Positions 46,440-57,749 of a stretch of DNA of 64,000 nucleotides are shown in pieces. The position numbers and the translations under genes are program-made. Origin of the DNA: Anisodus tanguticus (taxonomy: Eukaryota > Streptophyta > Magnoliopsida > Solanales > Solanaceae); NCBI GenBank assembly GCA_034509755.1, contig CM067539.1:57360513-57424512 (forward strand), read 5' to 3'. The notes beneath the pieces are model-generated. The model was not told the origin of the DNA and made no database searches. It saw nothing but the letters and a program-made list of their open reading frames with translations. The stretch's first letter is position 1. Every line of letters begins with the position of its first letter.

Positions 46440-46720
46440 TGTTGGGAGTTACTCGACAGACTCTTTCTTAAAATTTCTTTTAAGAGATGATGTTTTATGG
46501 ACTAGTATGATTCTAAGTATAAGCTTTCAAAGTATATATTCTCTGGTATTATGATATTAATCTTGATATTGGTTATAGACTAGAAGGGGGTTTAGCTAGA
46601 CATGAGAGAGAGTATTTCAATGATTTGAAGCTGTTGTATTTCGAAAGATGATTTCAGATGTTACAATGAGACTCTTTATATAGATAACCTCGGTTGCCTT
46701 ACATTATTGGCATGTTGAAA
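46440..46720 (-). promoter_or_regulatory. Pararetroviral promoter region
   Basis: On the minus strand a TATA box TATATAAAG (46673-46681) lies downstream of the last ORF, where the pregenomic RNA promoter of caulimovirids is expected. Transcription would run leftward toward 46099 and into the hAT end. Confidence 0.55.
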
Positions 46721-47091
46721 AGTCTAAAAGTTGGTACATTATTGTTACAAAAGTCATAAAGTAAATAGTACTTTGTCTCTTGTCCTTTTATGCTTTTCTT
46801 AAAGTTGTTTGTCGTTGTTGCCAATTTTTCAACGTTTGTTGGTTTGTCATCTTTTGTCTTTGATACCTCATGGGTCCGACGACTTTTTCTTTGAGGCCGT
46901 TTGTTTTCTTCCACAGGCAACTTTTGCAGGTGTCTTCTTTTCACAAAAAGACGAATTTGTTTCTACTCCTATAGAATAGAAACGGTATCGTTTTGATTTT
47001 TTTATTTTATTTGATACTCCTATAGAATAGGAACGGTATCGTTTTCAGTAGTATATTAGTGATATATGATGATATATGGGCTTTCTGTAGT

Positions 47092-47796
47092 TCAGACTAC
47101 ATTGGGCCATATTAAATCGTTACACCGTGGCTTTCTGTAGTTTAAACTACATTGGGTTATTTCATTCGAAAGGATTAGATGATCCTTTTTTTTCATAGTA
47201 ATATGGGTAGTATCATCTTTTATGCTCATAACATGCCTTTTCCTCTGGCCTATCAAGAGTTTGTACTGCTCCACTGTTTCAATGGAGTGTTTGTGCTCCA
47301 TTTTTATGATCTTGTGATGCATGTTAGTAAGGTGTATGGTGTCTTGAGATAGTACATCGTTGTTGTAGTACAGGGTGATAAGTTCTTCAGTCTCTCCTCC
47401 CTTGGAGTTTCCAATGATGCTGACTGTGCATGCTCTTAACATATCTTCAATTTTTTATTTTAATGTTGATTGTCCGATGACTCTTTTGGCACTCAGCCAT
47501 TCTTGAAACTTTTCTACGGTACATGGTATTTTCATTTTTAGGTCTTTATCATCTTCTCTTATGTTGCTATTTCTTCCTGTTTTAAATAATTGACATATTA
47601 TAATAGATTTTTCTATCAAGTCTATTGAGATGATTTCAAAGTTTGTAGGGTTTTGAGGTCTCTAAAAGGCTTCTGTCAGTTGTTCTAGCAATTGTGTATT
47701 TTCTTGTGTTTTGGTTGTAATAATTTTTTGGTTTTGTTTGATGATCTTTGTAATATTGGTAATATATTCCTCGAATTTATCATTGTTGGTTGACAT
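47092..47796 (-). pseudogene. Downstream ORF of the pararetrovirus (inclusion-body/transactivator position)
   Basis: A reading frame begins with an ATG at about 47796, just after the RNase H end, and runs on with two or three in-frame stops to 47092. A further short block lies at 46699-46944 with Lys/Arg-rich text. Its position suggests the translational transactivator gene, but no motif proves it. Confidence 0.5.
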
Positions 47797-49230
47797 TGTT
47801 GTACCTGCTAAGAAAATCAGCTAGAATATTCTTAGTTTCAGATATATTTTTGACAATAAAAGAATGATTGTCACTTTCTTCTTTTGTTTAATTCTGGTAA
47901 AAGGGTCTATTTTATTTGTAATGAATGCTCTTACTTGGGTGTTATCTGTTCTAACAATGAATTTTACTGGTAATAGATGATAATGAAATCTCTTTATTCC
48001 AAATTTTACTGCTAATAGTTCTTTCTCGTTAATATGGTAATTTCTCTCATTTTTCCTCCATGTTCCACCTCCATATCCACAAATTAGTGGTTTTTCTTTA
48101 TCTATATCCTCTTTATCATATGCTATGAGGACTGATCCTCATCCTATATCACTGGCATCAGTAAAAAGTTCTAGTTGATCTAGTTCTGTTGGTATTCTAT
48201 GTTTTGGCAAGACTTTCACTTTTTCCTTGATTTTATTTATGGCTTTAGTATGTTCTTCCTTCCACTCAAATGTTATATTTTTTCTAGTTAATTCATGTAA
48301 TGGCTTTCTTAAAAGTGGTAAATCCTTTATATGGTCTGAAGCATAGTTTACTACTCTTAGAAATTGTTGTACTTCTTTTTTGCTTTCTAATTTATCTTTA
48401 AATTTTTTTATTTTTGTTACAATGTATTCTTGTAATTGTAATCCTTCATTATCTATTATGTATCCCAAATATTCTATACTATTCTTAAAGATTTCAGATT
48501 TCTTTTCAGATAATAATATTCCATGCTATTTCACAGTTTTTATAAATTCTTCTAGATGTTTTATATAATTTTCCAAATCATCACTATATATTAATATGTC
48601 ATCAACATATACTATACAGAATTCTATCAATTTTCTGAACACTTGGTTCATCTTTCTTTGAAATATTTGTGGTGCATTTTTCAATCCAAAGGGTAGTACA
48701 TTCCATTCGTAATATCCTTTAGGGGCACTAAAGGCTGTTAAAGATTTTGATTCATTTTTTAGTTTTATTTGCCAAAATCCACTTTTACAATCGAATTTAC
48801 TGAACCATTTTTTATAAGGTTTCTTTCGTATGGTAAAATATATTCATCAAATATTGTCCTTTTGTTTAGTTCTCTATAATCAATCACCATTCTAGCATTT
48901 CCTCTTTTTTGTTCACTATGTTTTCTAACTAAAAATGCTGGGCTACTATCTGGGCTTTTACTTTCTTGTATCAATTTTAATTCTAATAGTTCTTTTAGTT
49001 GGGTTTCAAACTCTTTTTGATCTGTTGGGCTATACCTAATGGGTTTAGATCTAACTATATCACTAGGATTTATTAACTTGATTTCAGCATATATTTTTTC
49101 TTTCTCCCATAGTTGCATCGGGTTTTCTCCAAAATTTATTTTTAATATATTGAGATATTTTTCTCTTAATAACTGTAGGTTATTATTCCTATCTGATCTT
49201 ATGTTACATATTCTCAGTGTATGTATTGCC
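47797..49230 (-). pseudogene. Pararetroviral reverse transcriptase-RNase H
   Basis: The RT palm is recognisable around 48560-49118, and the catalytic YVDD box is intact at about 48605. The thumb and the start of RNase H (TDAS text) lie at 48139-48470. In-frame stops interrupt the frame, for example just after the YVDD helix (near 48530) and at 48139. RNase H continues in fragments to about 47870. Confidence 0.8.
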
Positions 49231-49246
49231 AGTACTCTATTTAGTA

Positions 49247-49618
49247 TTATTCACTTATACAATGTGTTTGTAAGCTAAAAGTATTATTATTTATCACTTG
49301 CGTTTTAAAGTAGTCTAGAAAATTGTTTCCTAACAATACTTGTTGTTTCATATCATTCAGTTGGTATATTACTAGTAGTCTAAATATTGTCTTCCCTAAT
49401 ATTATTCTCATATTTTCTGCTACTATATCCAATTCTTTTGTTTGTTCGTTAAAGTCTGATACTCTTGTTCTATGTGTTTTAGATCTCTTCCATCTGTGTG
49501 ATTCTAATACCTCTTTCTTTGCTAGACATAAGTCTGCTCCACTGTCAATAAAAATCTTTTGTTTTATCATCTTATTAGACTTGTATTCTATATGAGCTTC
49601 TATATATATTGCTACCAT
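49247..49618 (-). pseudogene. Pararetroviral aspartic protease
   Basis: A 123-codon open block shows the retropepsin DSG active-site triplet at about 49545 and a hydrophobic LGNNFL stretch near its end, as in caulimovirid proteases. It is in frame with the preceding block but separated by stops (49679, 49619). Alone it is too short to be functional. Confidence 0.7.
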
Positions 49619-49678
49619 CTAATTATCATTCTGTTCCAAATCTATCTTTCTTAATCTTTGTTGAAGTTCTTCATCTTG

Positions 49679-50045
49679 TTACATTTCTTTTACTTCTTCT
49701 AGTAGTTCTTTCCATCTTATTTCACTCAATCTTTCTCTTATTCTGCTGAGGTTTTTAGTGATCTTATTGTATCTATCACTATAGTATTTATTTCCTGTTT
49801 CGCTAGTAATTGTAGTTGTAATAAGCTTATGACGAACATTTCGTTCACATTGTATCCGGTAACTTATTTCTTCTAATAATGTTCCTTTTTCTTTTTGTAG
49901 ATCCATTTTATCCTGAACTACTTTCACTATCTGTGTGTTGATTAATGTAGTTAATATTTTCTGATTCACTTTCTTCATCAGTTTGTCTGACATAAAAGTC
50001 TCCATATTCATACCAATTATTATTGTCTTCTTTTATTTGTTGTAG
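49679..50045 (-). pseudogene. Upstream remnant of the pararetroviral polyprotein/movement region
   Basis: Two overlapping frames are open here: a highly charged, helical-looking 110-codon block (49679-50011), and in another frame an acidic EDNNNWYEYGDF-like text (49915-50045). I cannot assign either with confidence. The insertion ends a little upstream at 50137. Confidence 0.4.
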
Positions 50046-50137
50046 ACTCATTATAAATTATGTTGTATTTATATATTTTACACATTTTTTCTTTAGCTTT
50101 TTTCCTATAAGGATTGTAATAAGGTTGTTGGTTTCAG

Positions 50138-50173
50138 TAGGTCGGATCGACCCGATCCAGACCCCGGCCCGTC
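50138..50173. repeat. 36-bp duplication, right copy
   Basis: This is the right-hand partner of 46063-46098. hAT subterminal sequence continues after it. Confidence 0.9.
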
Positions 50174-50755
50174 CCGATACCCGCCTCGATCCCCTTAAAA
50201 AATAATAAACATTGTCAGGGTTCGAACTCGGGATGGGACCAGGGCTCGTCCCTCCCCGTCCCGATCCGACCCCTCGCCCCTTCTTTGCAAAAATAATCGT
50301 TGCACAACGGTCATTTTTTATTTTAGCCGTTGTGCAACGGGTATAAAGACTAAAATGGGCCCCCCCACCCCATAAAACCCCCTCCCTTTAATATTTATTT
50401 TTAATCCTAAGTTAGTATATTTATATTTTAACCCTATTTCTCAACTATAAATACTTCATTTTCCTCTTCATTTTTCTCACAAATCATCCTACCATCTCTC
50501 TATATCTCTCTCTACAACTCTACATTGCCTACTAAATTTTATATTTTATTTGCTAATTTATATCAAAGTTCAAAAATTTGGAGTGAAGTTGGCAACTAGC
50601 TTGAGGATCATCCATCGAGCAAAGTTTTAATTTTCAACCTCGATTACACGTCGGCGTTTGGTACCTTCTTTCCTTCTTAAAATTATTATTGTTACTTAAT
50701 TTTAATTATCACACTTAATTTCATTTTATTTTAATTATTTATTTGCATAATTATA

Positions 50756-52101
50756 ATGGAACGCCTTGGACGTATGATTAAGGGTAAGGGTAAGGGTGCT
50801 TCTTCTTGGACGAATGATTTACTCCATCTTTTCCCGATATTTTTTATATTATATGTGCATCCATATTTATAACTTAGTTGTAAAGGATGACCTAAAACTT
50901 TTAAAAACATTCTTGATAAAGTACAATTTGCTATAAACTTTATTTTAAAGGTAATAAAATACAAAGACGCAAAGAGTATAAAAAAAACTTGTCATTATTG
51001 TGGACTACTTTATAGAAAATTACATAAGAAGTTTCGACTAGGTGAAATTCTTTATATGAACAACTACTTATTGCTCACGATTATAAAAGACCAATAACTT
51101 TATTATTTCATGCCCATAATCAAAGTTCAATGGATATGCTGGTAGATGATGATTGAGAAAAAATTTCGGAACTTATTGTATTTTTAGAGAAATTGTTTCT
51201 AGCTACTAAAGATTTTCTGAAATTTATTATCCTACTATTCAACTATGTTATTTTATATAACTCTAATATTTTTGTTACTTAATGAATATATGCAAAACCC
51301 AACTTACAAGCCAGCTATTAAAAAAATATTTATAAAATTAAAAAAATACTTTTTTACAATTCACACTATATATTTTATTGGTGTTGTATTAAATCCGACT
51401 ATTAAAGTAGACGGTTATAAAACACTTGTTGAAATGATTTATGAAAGCTTATAAATACTTCCAACTGACCCAACTGAAGAACAACTAACGAACCAACTAA
51501 AGAAGATGTTAAGTCTAGCATATACAATGAATGCAAAAAAAAATATATGTATTACCAACAAGAAAGTGCAAATAATCAACCGGCTTCGGTTCCATCTTCT
51601 TCTACTTCATAGCAACCTAATAAAAGACATGTGCTTTCTGATTCTAGTGTTCAAGGCCTTAGAAATATAATGTTTAGTGGTTCAACTTCTTCAAAGTTAG
51701 CAAATTTGATATTTATGTTTTGCAGGGTGTTGTACCATACGAATCAATTATCAATGAAGAAGGACGTAAAGACTTGCTGAGATACTGGAGGGAGAATGCA
51801 AAGACATTTTCGACACTATCAAAGATGGCCTGAGATGTGTTGAACATTCAGATTTGTTGAAGATTTCAAATAGGAGAGCAAGAACTCATTGCGACACAAC
51901 TTGAGATTGCATTTTATTCGAGTTTGATTAGAGCTATCAAAGATGGCCCGAGATAAACGAAGAAGACGACTACAACTACAATGAAATCTTGTCCGGGGGA
52001 GCAGGAAGTGACGTCGAACAATTTGACCAACAACTTTCAATTCCAACCAAAGATCCTCAAGACATTGTGAGGAAATTAGAAAAAGTATGGTTAACTATGT
52101 A
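50756..52101 (+). pseudogene. hAT transposase (RICESLEEPER-like), decayed
   Basis: The first ATG is at 50756 (MERLGRMIKGKGKG), after a leader exon ending near 50660. A remnant of the BED zinc finger may be TCHYCGLLYRK (about 50985). 51150-51454 encodes IFLEKLF-like, YMQNPTYKPAIKKIFIKLKK and GVVLNPTIKVDGY, the region before the dimerisation domain. 51740-51850 has LLRYWRENAKTFSTLSKM followed by a stop where relatives have AR/DVL, the hATC dimerisation domain. Most of the catalytic core is missing or unrecognisable, so the gene is a relic. Confidence 0.65.
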
Positions 52102-52517
52102 ATTTTTTAATGTCAATTTTACTATGTGATTTGCAACTTTTGAACAACGAAACAAAGTTGCAATTTTGAACTTGTATTACAAAAAAATTATATTTTTATT
52201 AAATAATATAAGAGGTACAAAAGAAAGCATTGGGATGTTTTTATTACACTATCTTGTTCAATTATTTAAGTGTTTAAACATATATTTTTTAAATTAAGTC
52301 TAAAAATAAAAATAAAACCAAATCCCGCAACCCACCCAACGCGTCCTGTCCCGTCCCCCAAATCCCGGCCCCTCTTCCGGCGGGATGTGGGACGGGACAG
52401 ACCTCTTCCCGTCCCGCCTATCCCGGCCCGCTAATCCCACCGGAGCACGCGTCCCGACCTTCCCCTCGTCCCGCCATGACTCGTCTTGGACCGCCCCCGG
52501 CCCACTGGCCACCCATA

Positions 52518-53725
52518 GATCAAAATAGTTTTAGGACAAGTAATGGTTTTTAAAAGACCAATATTTATCTAAAAAAGACATAAATAAATGAAATAAAATA
52601 AAAAGGACATACCATTATTTAAATATTATAATAACACTTTAATATATCATATGATAGTTCTCATCCATTGAACACATGATCAAAAGAGTTTTAGAACAAG
52701 TAATGATACTTAAAAGGCCAATATTTATCTTAAGAGCCATAAATCAATAAAATAAAATAAATAAAAGATTTTTGATACTATTTAACCATTATAATAACAC
52801 GTTATACATCATATGAGAGTCCCCATCAATTAACACATGATCCAAAGAGTTTAAGCACAAGTAATGACTGTCCTTAGAACAAAGTTGTGCTTTGAGAACG
52901 ATAACGTGTTGTCAGACTAATTGGTTACTAGTGTTATGATAATCATTACTTGTCCTAAAACTCTTTTGATCATGTGTTTAATGGATGGGGACTCTCATAT
53001 GATGTATTAAAGTGTTATTATAATATTTAAATAGTATCAAATCTTTTTATTTTATTTATTTATGACTTTTTAGACAAATATTGATATTTTAAGTATCATT
53101 ACTTGTTTCAAAACTCTTTTGATCATTTATTAAATGATGGAGACTCTCATATGATTCATTAAAATGTTATTATAATATTTAAACAATATCTAGTCTTTTT
53201 ATTTATTTTATTTTATTTTATTTATTTATGATATTTTAGACAAATATTGATCTTTTAAGTACCATAACTTGTCCTAAAACTCTTTTGATCATGTGCTCAA
53301 AGGATGAGACTCTCATATGATGTATTAAAGTGTTATTATAATATTTAAATAGTATCAAGACTTTTTATTTATTTTATTTTATTTATTTATAACTTTTTTA
53401 AGAAAAATATTGGTCTTTTAAGTACCATTGCTTATCCTAAAATTCTTTTGATCATGTGTTCAATCGATGAGGACGCTTATATGATGTATTAAAGTGTTGT
53501 TATAATATTTTAATAGTGGTATGTTCTATTATTTATTTTATTTATTTATGACCTTTTCGACAAATATTGTCCTTGATCTATTTATAATTTGTGAAAAATT
53601 ATTAACCATGCATGAAGTCGAGCCTAAATGATAATTGTTTGCTATTGACGTTGGTTGATTTATGGTATACTTATCCACAATCTCTTAGATTTGTGTAATT
53701 TGGAATTTGAAGTTGGGTTGTTGTT
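52518..53725. repeat. Inverted tandem array of about 167-bp units
   Basis: ACACATGATCAAAAGAGTTT-type words in one orientation lie near 52518, 52675 and 52838. The reverse, ACTCTTTTGATCATGTGTT, lies near 52960, 53113, 53279 and 53445. The axis of symmetry is near 52900-52940. Units carry TCATATGATGTATTAAAGTG and A/T-rich TTTATTTTATTTATTT. Confidence 0.85.
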
Positions 53726-54416
53726 TTATTTCTTTTTTTCTTTTTGTGTGCTACACTCTTCGTCATCATTATCAAGATCATCATGTCACCTTGTTCATAA
53801 AAAAATAATTCTAACATTTTGAGATCTCCTACCATTCACCCATGTAATCACCACCTACTATAATATATTCTGCAACCGCTTAATAAAAATCTATAATAAA
53901 CTATGACTATGATCTATGACTGTAATCGACATCATAATAAGTTGATTCGGACTAATTTTCTGATGAAAAGCTGAAATTTTTACCGAAAACGAATCTGAAA
54001 AGTTAAGAAATCAGGAGCTTTTGAAGAGAAATATTTAATTTTTTTTATTTTTTGGGGTAATTAAATGGATGAAAATATTTAATTTTCTATTTCTTTTTGG
54101 ATAATTAAAATGATGGGGTTGGAGGCCAAAATATATATATTTTTAACTTTAGAGTTAAGTTTGAACGGAGAAAATTTGACAATGCCAATGTAATAATAGG
54201 TAACTATTTTGCCAATGAAGATTCGTAAACCTTTTCACCAATACTTTTTGGCAAAAAACCCATAGTCTTTATATGATACGAGTACAAATATATAGTGTTC
54301 AAGACTGTCATGTTAATAAATATGTTTGATAACTATTTGTGCATATAGAGAAAAGGATAAATGCAATCAAAACCATCAAAATTTTGAATAGCCATGTGCC
54401 ATTTATCAAGTTACTA
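53726..54416. other. Intergenic DNA, nothing recognised
   Basis: AT-rich and non-coding. Confidence 0.45.
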
Positions 54417-54670
54417 CTTCTTCCGTTCATTTTTATTTATCTATTATATTAAAAAAATCATTTTTATTTATCCACTTTAGTGTATCAAGAAAAAATAATT
54501 TTTTTTTCTTGTCTTCCCTTAATATTATTTACTCATTTTCAAATTATTCTCCAACTCCAATGAGATTATACACCAATTAATATGAATATTATAGTAAAAT
54601 ACATATTTTATTTATTAATTTAAGAGACGTGTAAAGTCAAAAATGAATAATTAAAAGTGAACGAAGAAAG
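54417..54670. mobile_element. Stowaway-like MITE, 254 bp
   Basis: The left end CTTCTTCCGTTCATTTTTAT and the reverse complement of the right end, CTTTCTTCGTTCACTTTTAA, are inverted repeats. TA flanks at 54415-54416 and 54671-54672. Confidence 0.85.
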
Positions 54671-55173
54671 TATATTGAAAATTAGTGGATCAGATCCTCT
54701 CCCGAAATATCTAATGCATTTTAATTTATTTTGGTCAGAAAATTTAGTTGTAATACATTTAATGCTATTGTAGTTTCGTTGTTAAGCTTTTGTGATGTGA
54801 CAATATAAGCTCACACTTTTTAACACTGTAAAAGATTTAACACGGAAAATTCATTAGTAATAAACTACTCCTATAACCAATTAAAACACATTGATAGGTA
54901 CGCACACATATAGAGATAATTTCATCGGTTTCAATTTATGTGTAGCAGATTTTGAGAGAAATAAAAAAGTTTTACCACAACCTTTTCATATTTTGAATAG
55001 TTAATTATTGTTATCTATTTATAATATTCTTTACGTAGTTTTAAATAAATAAATTTTATTGAAAATAATTTAACAATTCTATGTTCCAATTCACTATCAA
55101 AGTACAAAAAAAACTCAAATTTTGAATAATGTCACCTAAATTAGAATAAAAAATATAAATTAGTACATTTCCT

Positions 55174-55212
<39 letters not shown>

Positions 55213-55712
55213 TGGTGTCTTAAGTTAAGTCACGAATGACTACCAAAGAATGTGGTGCAGTTGATGATATTGTTTCTCCCTTAACTAGAGGTTTCAAATT
55301 TGATATCTCATATTACATGATACATTTGGACGTGAATTATATGTCCAAATTGTAGCCCTTCAAATCTAATTTCTAACGGTTCAAATCATTCGCCAAATAC
55401 GAGTTTGATCAGAAAAGTTATGGCTATTTATCGAAGACAGGCAGTGCCGTCGCATGTCATGTGATAGCCAAGCTTATACATAGACCAGTTTCAAGATCAA
55501 ATCAGTTTTTGATCAATTTGGCTAAAACTTGTCGAGTTCCAACAAAATATTTTTATAAATGTGGCCAGGAAAGGAAAAATGCCTACTTGGATAATATAGC
55601 TATGTATTTAAAAAATATATTTAAAAATGCAATGTTGGTGGGGTAAAGTATGCATTGCATATTAAGATGAAGCAAAAGATATACGCAATTGTAACAGACA
55701 AATCATTGTATA
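54671..55712. other. Intergenic DNA with a TC/TA microsatellite
   Basis: 55174-55212 is a compound (TC)n(AT)n microsatellite. No gene is supported; the 61-codon frame at 55461 has no motif. Confidence 0.5.
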
Positions 55713-56804
55713 TGTTACGTTCTTGCCTTGATTTCGTATTATAATTGAGTTTTACTTTTGATTTAAAGGAAATTCACAATATTATCATAATTTATTTACT
55801 TTTGTTGAAAGAAAAATATAATTTTTTCATATTTGATTATTACTTGTCTTGGAGAAAAATTTCAGACATTTATAAATTAAAGACCTCTACAACTAAAACA
55901 CAATAGCATTCACAATGTAGTTCTCAAACGACATCTTGTTCAAGGGATTTAGGGTTTAATTATTCTCTCAATAGTTTTATATTTTTTTTATATTAGTCAT
56001 ATGTAAGTCAATTGACCAAACCAGTTTAATATATTATGAGTCTTTTTATAATTTCTCTTTTTTATAATCGTTGAAAGATTTCTTTGTTATCTTCCACACA
56101 ACACTCTGTTATTTCGATCTCAACAAGTGGTATCAGAGTCAATGATTTGGTAAAGAAAGGTTGAAGACAGGTTCAGTTCAAGCTGCACAAATTTGATGAT
56201 AATGAAATTTTTGTCCAATAAAAAGTTCAAAATACTACATGTTGAGACAATTTTGAACAATCTTGTTGCTACATCTTTAAAGATAAAAACCATATTTAAC
56301 CCTGCAAAGTGTTCATTTAACCCTACAAAGGACTTATTTTTAACCCTGCAAAGGACTTACTTTTAACCCTGCAAGGGGCTCACCCGCAAGGGCTCCAACA
56401 CTTTTAACCCGAAAAGGCTCCAATACTTTTGACTCACAAGGGCTCCATTTATAAACATGTCAAGCAGTATGAAGATCATGCATGTGAAGAAGATGAAAAA
56501 CTTTTATCAGAAAATTCAGGTCAAAGGGGAGAATTGTTAGAATTTTGCTTTGATTTTCTTACCATATTTGAAATTTACTTTTGACTTAAAGAAAAGTCAC
56601 AGTATTATCATAATTGTTTTACTTTTTCCGAAAGGTGTGTATTCTCTCAATAGTATTATACTTTTGTTTATATCAATTATATGTTGGTCAATTGACCAAA
56701 CCGGTTTAATATATTATGAGTCTTTTTATAATTTATTTTTGTTATAATTGTTCAAGATTTCTTTGTTAGATTTCACACGACAATTTGTTATTTTGATCGC
56801 AACA
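55713..56804 (+). mobile_element. TRIM-like miniature LTR retrotransposon
   Basis: Two direct repeats, 55713-56125 (starts TGTTACG, ends CTCAACA) and 56535-56804 (starts TGTTAGA, ends CGCAACA), share long stretches such as GGTCAATTGACCAAACC in variant form and TTTAATATATTATGAGTC. A PBS TGGTATCAGAGTC follows the first (56128-56140), and a PPT AAAGGGGAGAAT precedes the second. The internal region is only about 410 bp and non-coding, with repeated AACCCTGCAAAGGACTTA-like units (56300-56400). Flanks GTATA and ATATA are a 4/5 TSD. The second LTR has an internal deletion of about 140 bp. Confidence 0.8.
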
Positions 56805-56975
56805 ATATATAACTATGTTACAATTAATTATATTGTTGAAAAATATTCCATCTAGAAAATATTTTTAAAAAAAATTTCAACTCTCACACGCTTAAAGGAG
56901 AGTATTCACGTCCTTTTCCACGTTAGCATCCAGGGGTAACAACTAAAGAACAAGAGGTTTTGTGTAATTAATAAT

Positions 56976-57672
56976 TGTTAACACTAAAAAATAATTTAAA
57001 TGTTTAGCCGAATTCAGTGACAGCCAAACCGTTCCAGAGCCGAATTTACTCCTAGCCCTCGACTATAAGAACTTCATCGGCTACTAAGGCATTTTAACCG
57101 AGTTGTTAGTTAGAGGTACGACTGGGACCCACTCAGATGCAGACGCCTCAACGACCAAGTCAAAACGGTTTTCGAACCCCTGAAAGCGATAATGGCCAAC
57201 AACAGCTAAAAGAAAGGGTCATTATCCGAGCAAGAGGACTAGATGGCGAGAAAATCGGCACCACCTCCCCTATAATCGGCCTTTGAACTTAGTGGGTTAC
57301 TTGATGGCTGACATGGGGGGGGGGGGGGGGGGGGGCACGTTGTACAATTTTTTTCCTTTTTTTTTGTACTATAAATAGGATAATTCTTTGTATGTATAAA
57401 CGCATCCAATCAATTAAACAACTCAAATTTTTATCTATCTTTATCGTTTACTTTATTTTATCTTTTACTTTACTGTAATCAGCTGCATTCATGTTTCTTA
57501 CCTCTTAGTTTACTCACACCACAGTCCTAATGCTTTTTGGAGTAGTTGGGGAACCCATTGCTAGAGATTAGAGTTCCGTTTCCAGCCCAAATCGCTTAAG
57601 TTAAGGAATCAATTTGTCTCCCGATTTGGTCTGCCGATAAAATGGCAGAGAACAGAATTCGAGGCGAGAACA
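56976..57672 (+). repeat. 5' LTR of the Tat-like element
   Basis: It runs from TGTTAACAC to GAGAACA, 697 bp. It contains a TATA box CTATAAATAGG (57368-57378) and an uninterrupted run of 21 G (57315-57335) shortly before it. Confidence 0.75.
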
Positions 57673-57674
57673 AA

Positions 57675-57694
57675 TTTGGCACGTCCAGTGGGAC
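57675..57694 (+). other. Primer-binding site of the Tat-like element
   Basis: TTTGGCACGTCCAGTGGGAC directly follows the LTR. Its form (TTGGC..CCAGTGGGACC) is usual for plant Ty3 elements of this kind. Confidence 0.65.
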
Positions 57695-57749
57695 CATAGG
57701 TGAATTAATAGCAAAGTTTGATTCTCTAGGTCAGAATCATTCTTGGCAT

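Larger units (their letters stand above)
46099..50137 (-). mobile_element. Endogenous pararetrovirus (Caulimoviridae, solendovirus-like) fragment
   Basis: The minus strand carries, in order, a movement/coat-region remnant, aspartic protease, reverse transcriptase, RNase H, a further 3' ORF and a promoter region. This is the caulimovirid gene order, with no LTRs and no integrase. Such copies are integrated by host repair and are common in Solanaceae. The insert is about 4.0 kb, roughly half of a normal 7.5-8 kb genome; most of the movement and coat-protein part is missing. Stops and frameshifts occur in all reading frames. The genus is an inference. Confidence 0.82.
46050..52517 (+). mobile_element. 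hAT transposon interrupted by a pararetrovirus-derived insertion
   Basis: The left end TAAGGGTGTCCAATAGGCCGG and the reverse complement of the right end, TATGGGTGGCCAGTGGGCCGG, form an imperfect TIR. Flanks GATCAATA (46042-46049) and GATCAAAA (52518-52525) form an 8-bp TSD with one mismatch. Subterminal DNA is rich in CCCGTCCCG and CCCGGCCC (50140-50290, 52340-52510), in sharp contrast to the AT-rich surroundings. Without the 4.0-kb insertion at 46099-50137 the element would be about 2.4 kb. Confidence 0.85.
45760..53725. mobile_element. Foldback-like palindromic element, split by a hAT
   Basis: The reverse complement of 45768-46049 matches 53440-53725 closely (ATCATGTGTTCAATGGATGA, GAGCC(A/T)AAATGATAA, TTATGGTATAC, TATCCAC, CTTAGATTTGTG). 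Continuing inward, 52518-52880 on the left pairs with 52940-53440 on the right. Removing the inserted hAT leaves an inverted repeat of about 1.5 kb whose arms consist of about 167-bp tandem units, three on the left and four on the right. Foldback-type transposons have such tandem-repeat TIRs. No TSD at the outer ends was identified and there is no coding capacity. Confidence 0.7.

Noticed and set aside
52300..52512. Gly/Arg-rich minus-strand frame
   Set aside because: It lies in the GC-rich subterminal region of the hAT element and has no domain.
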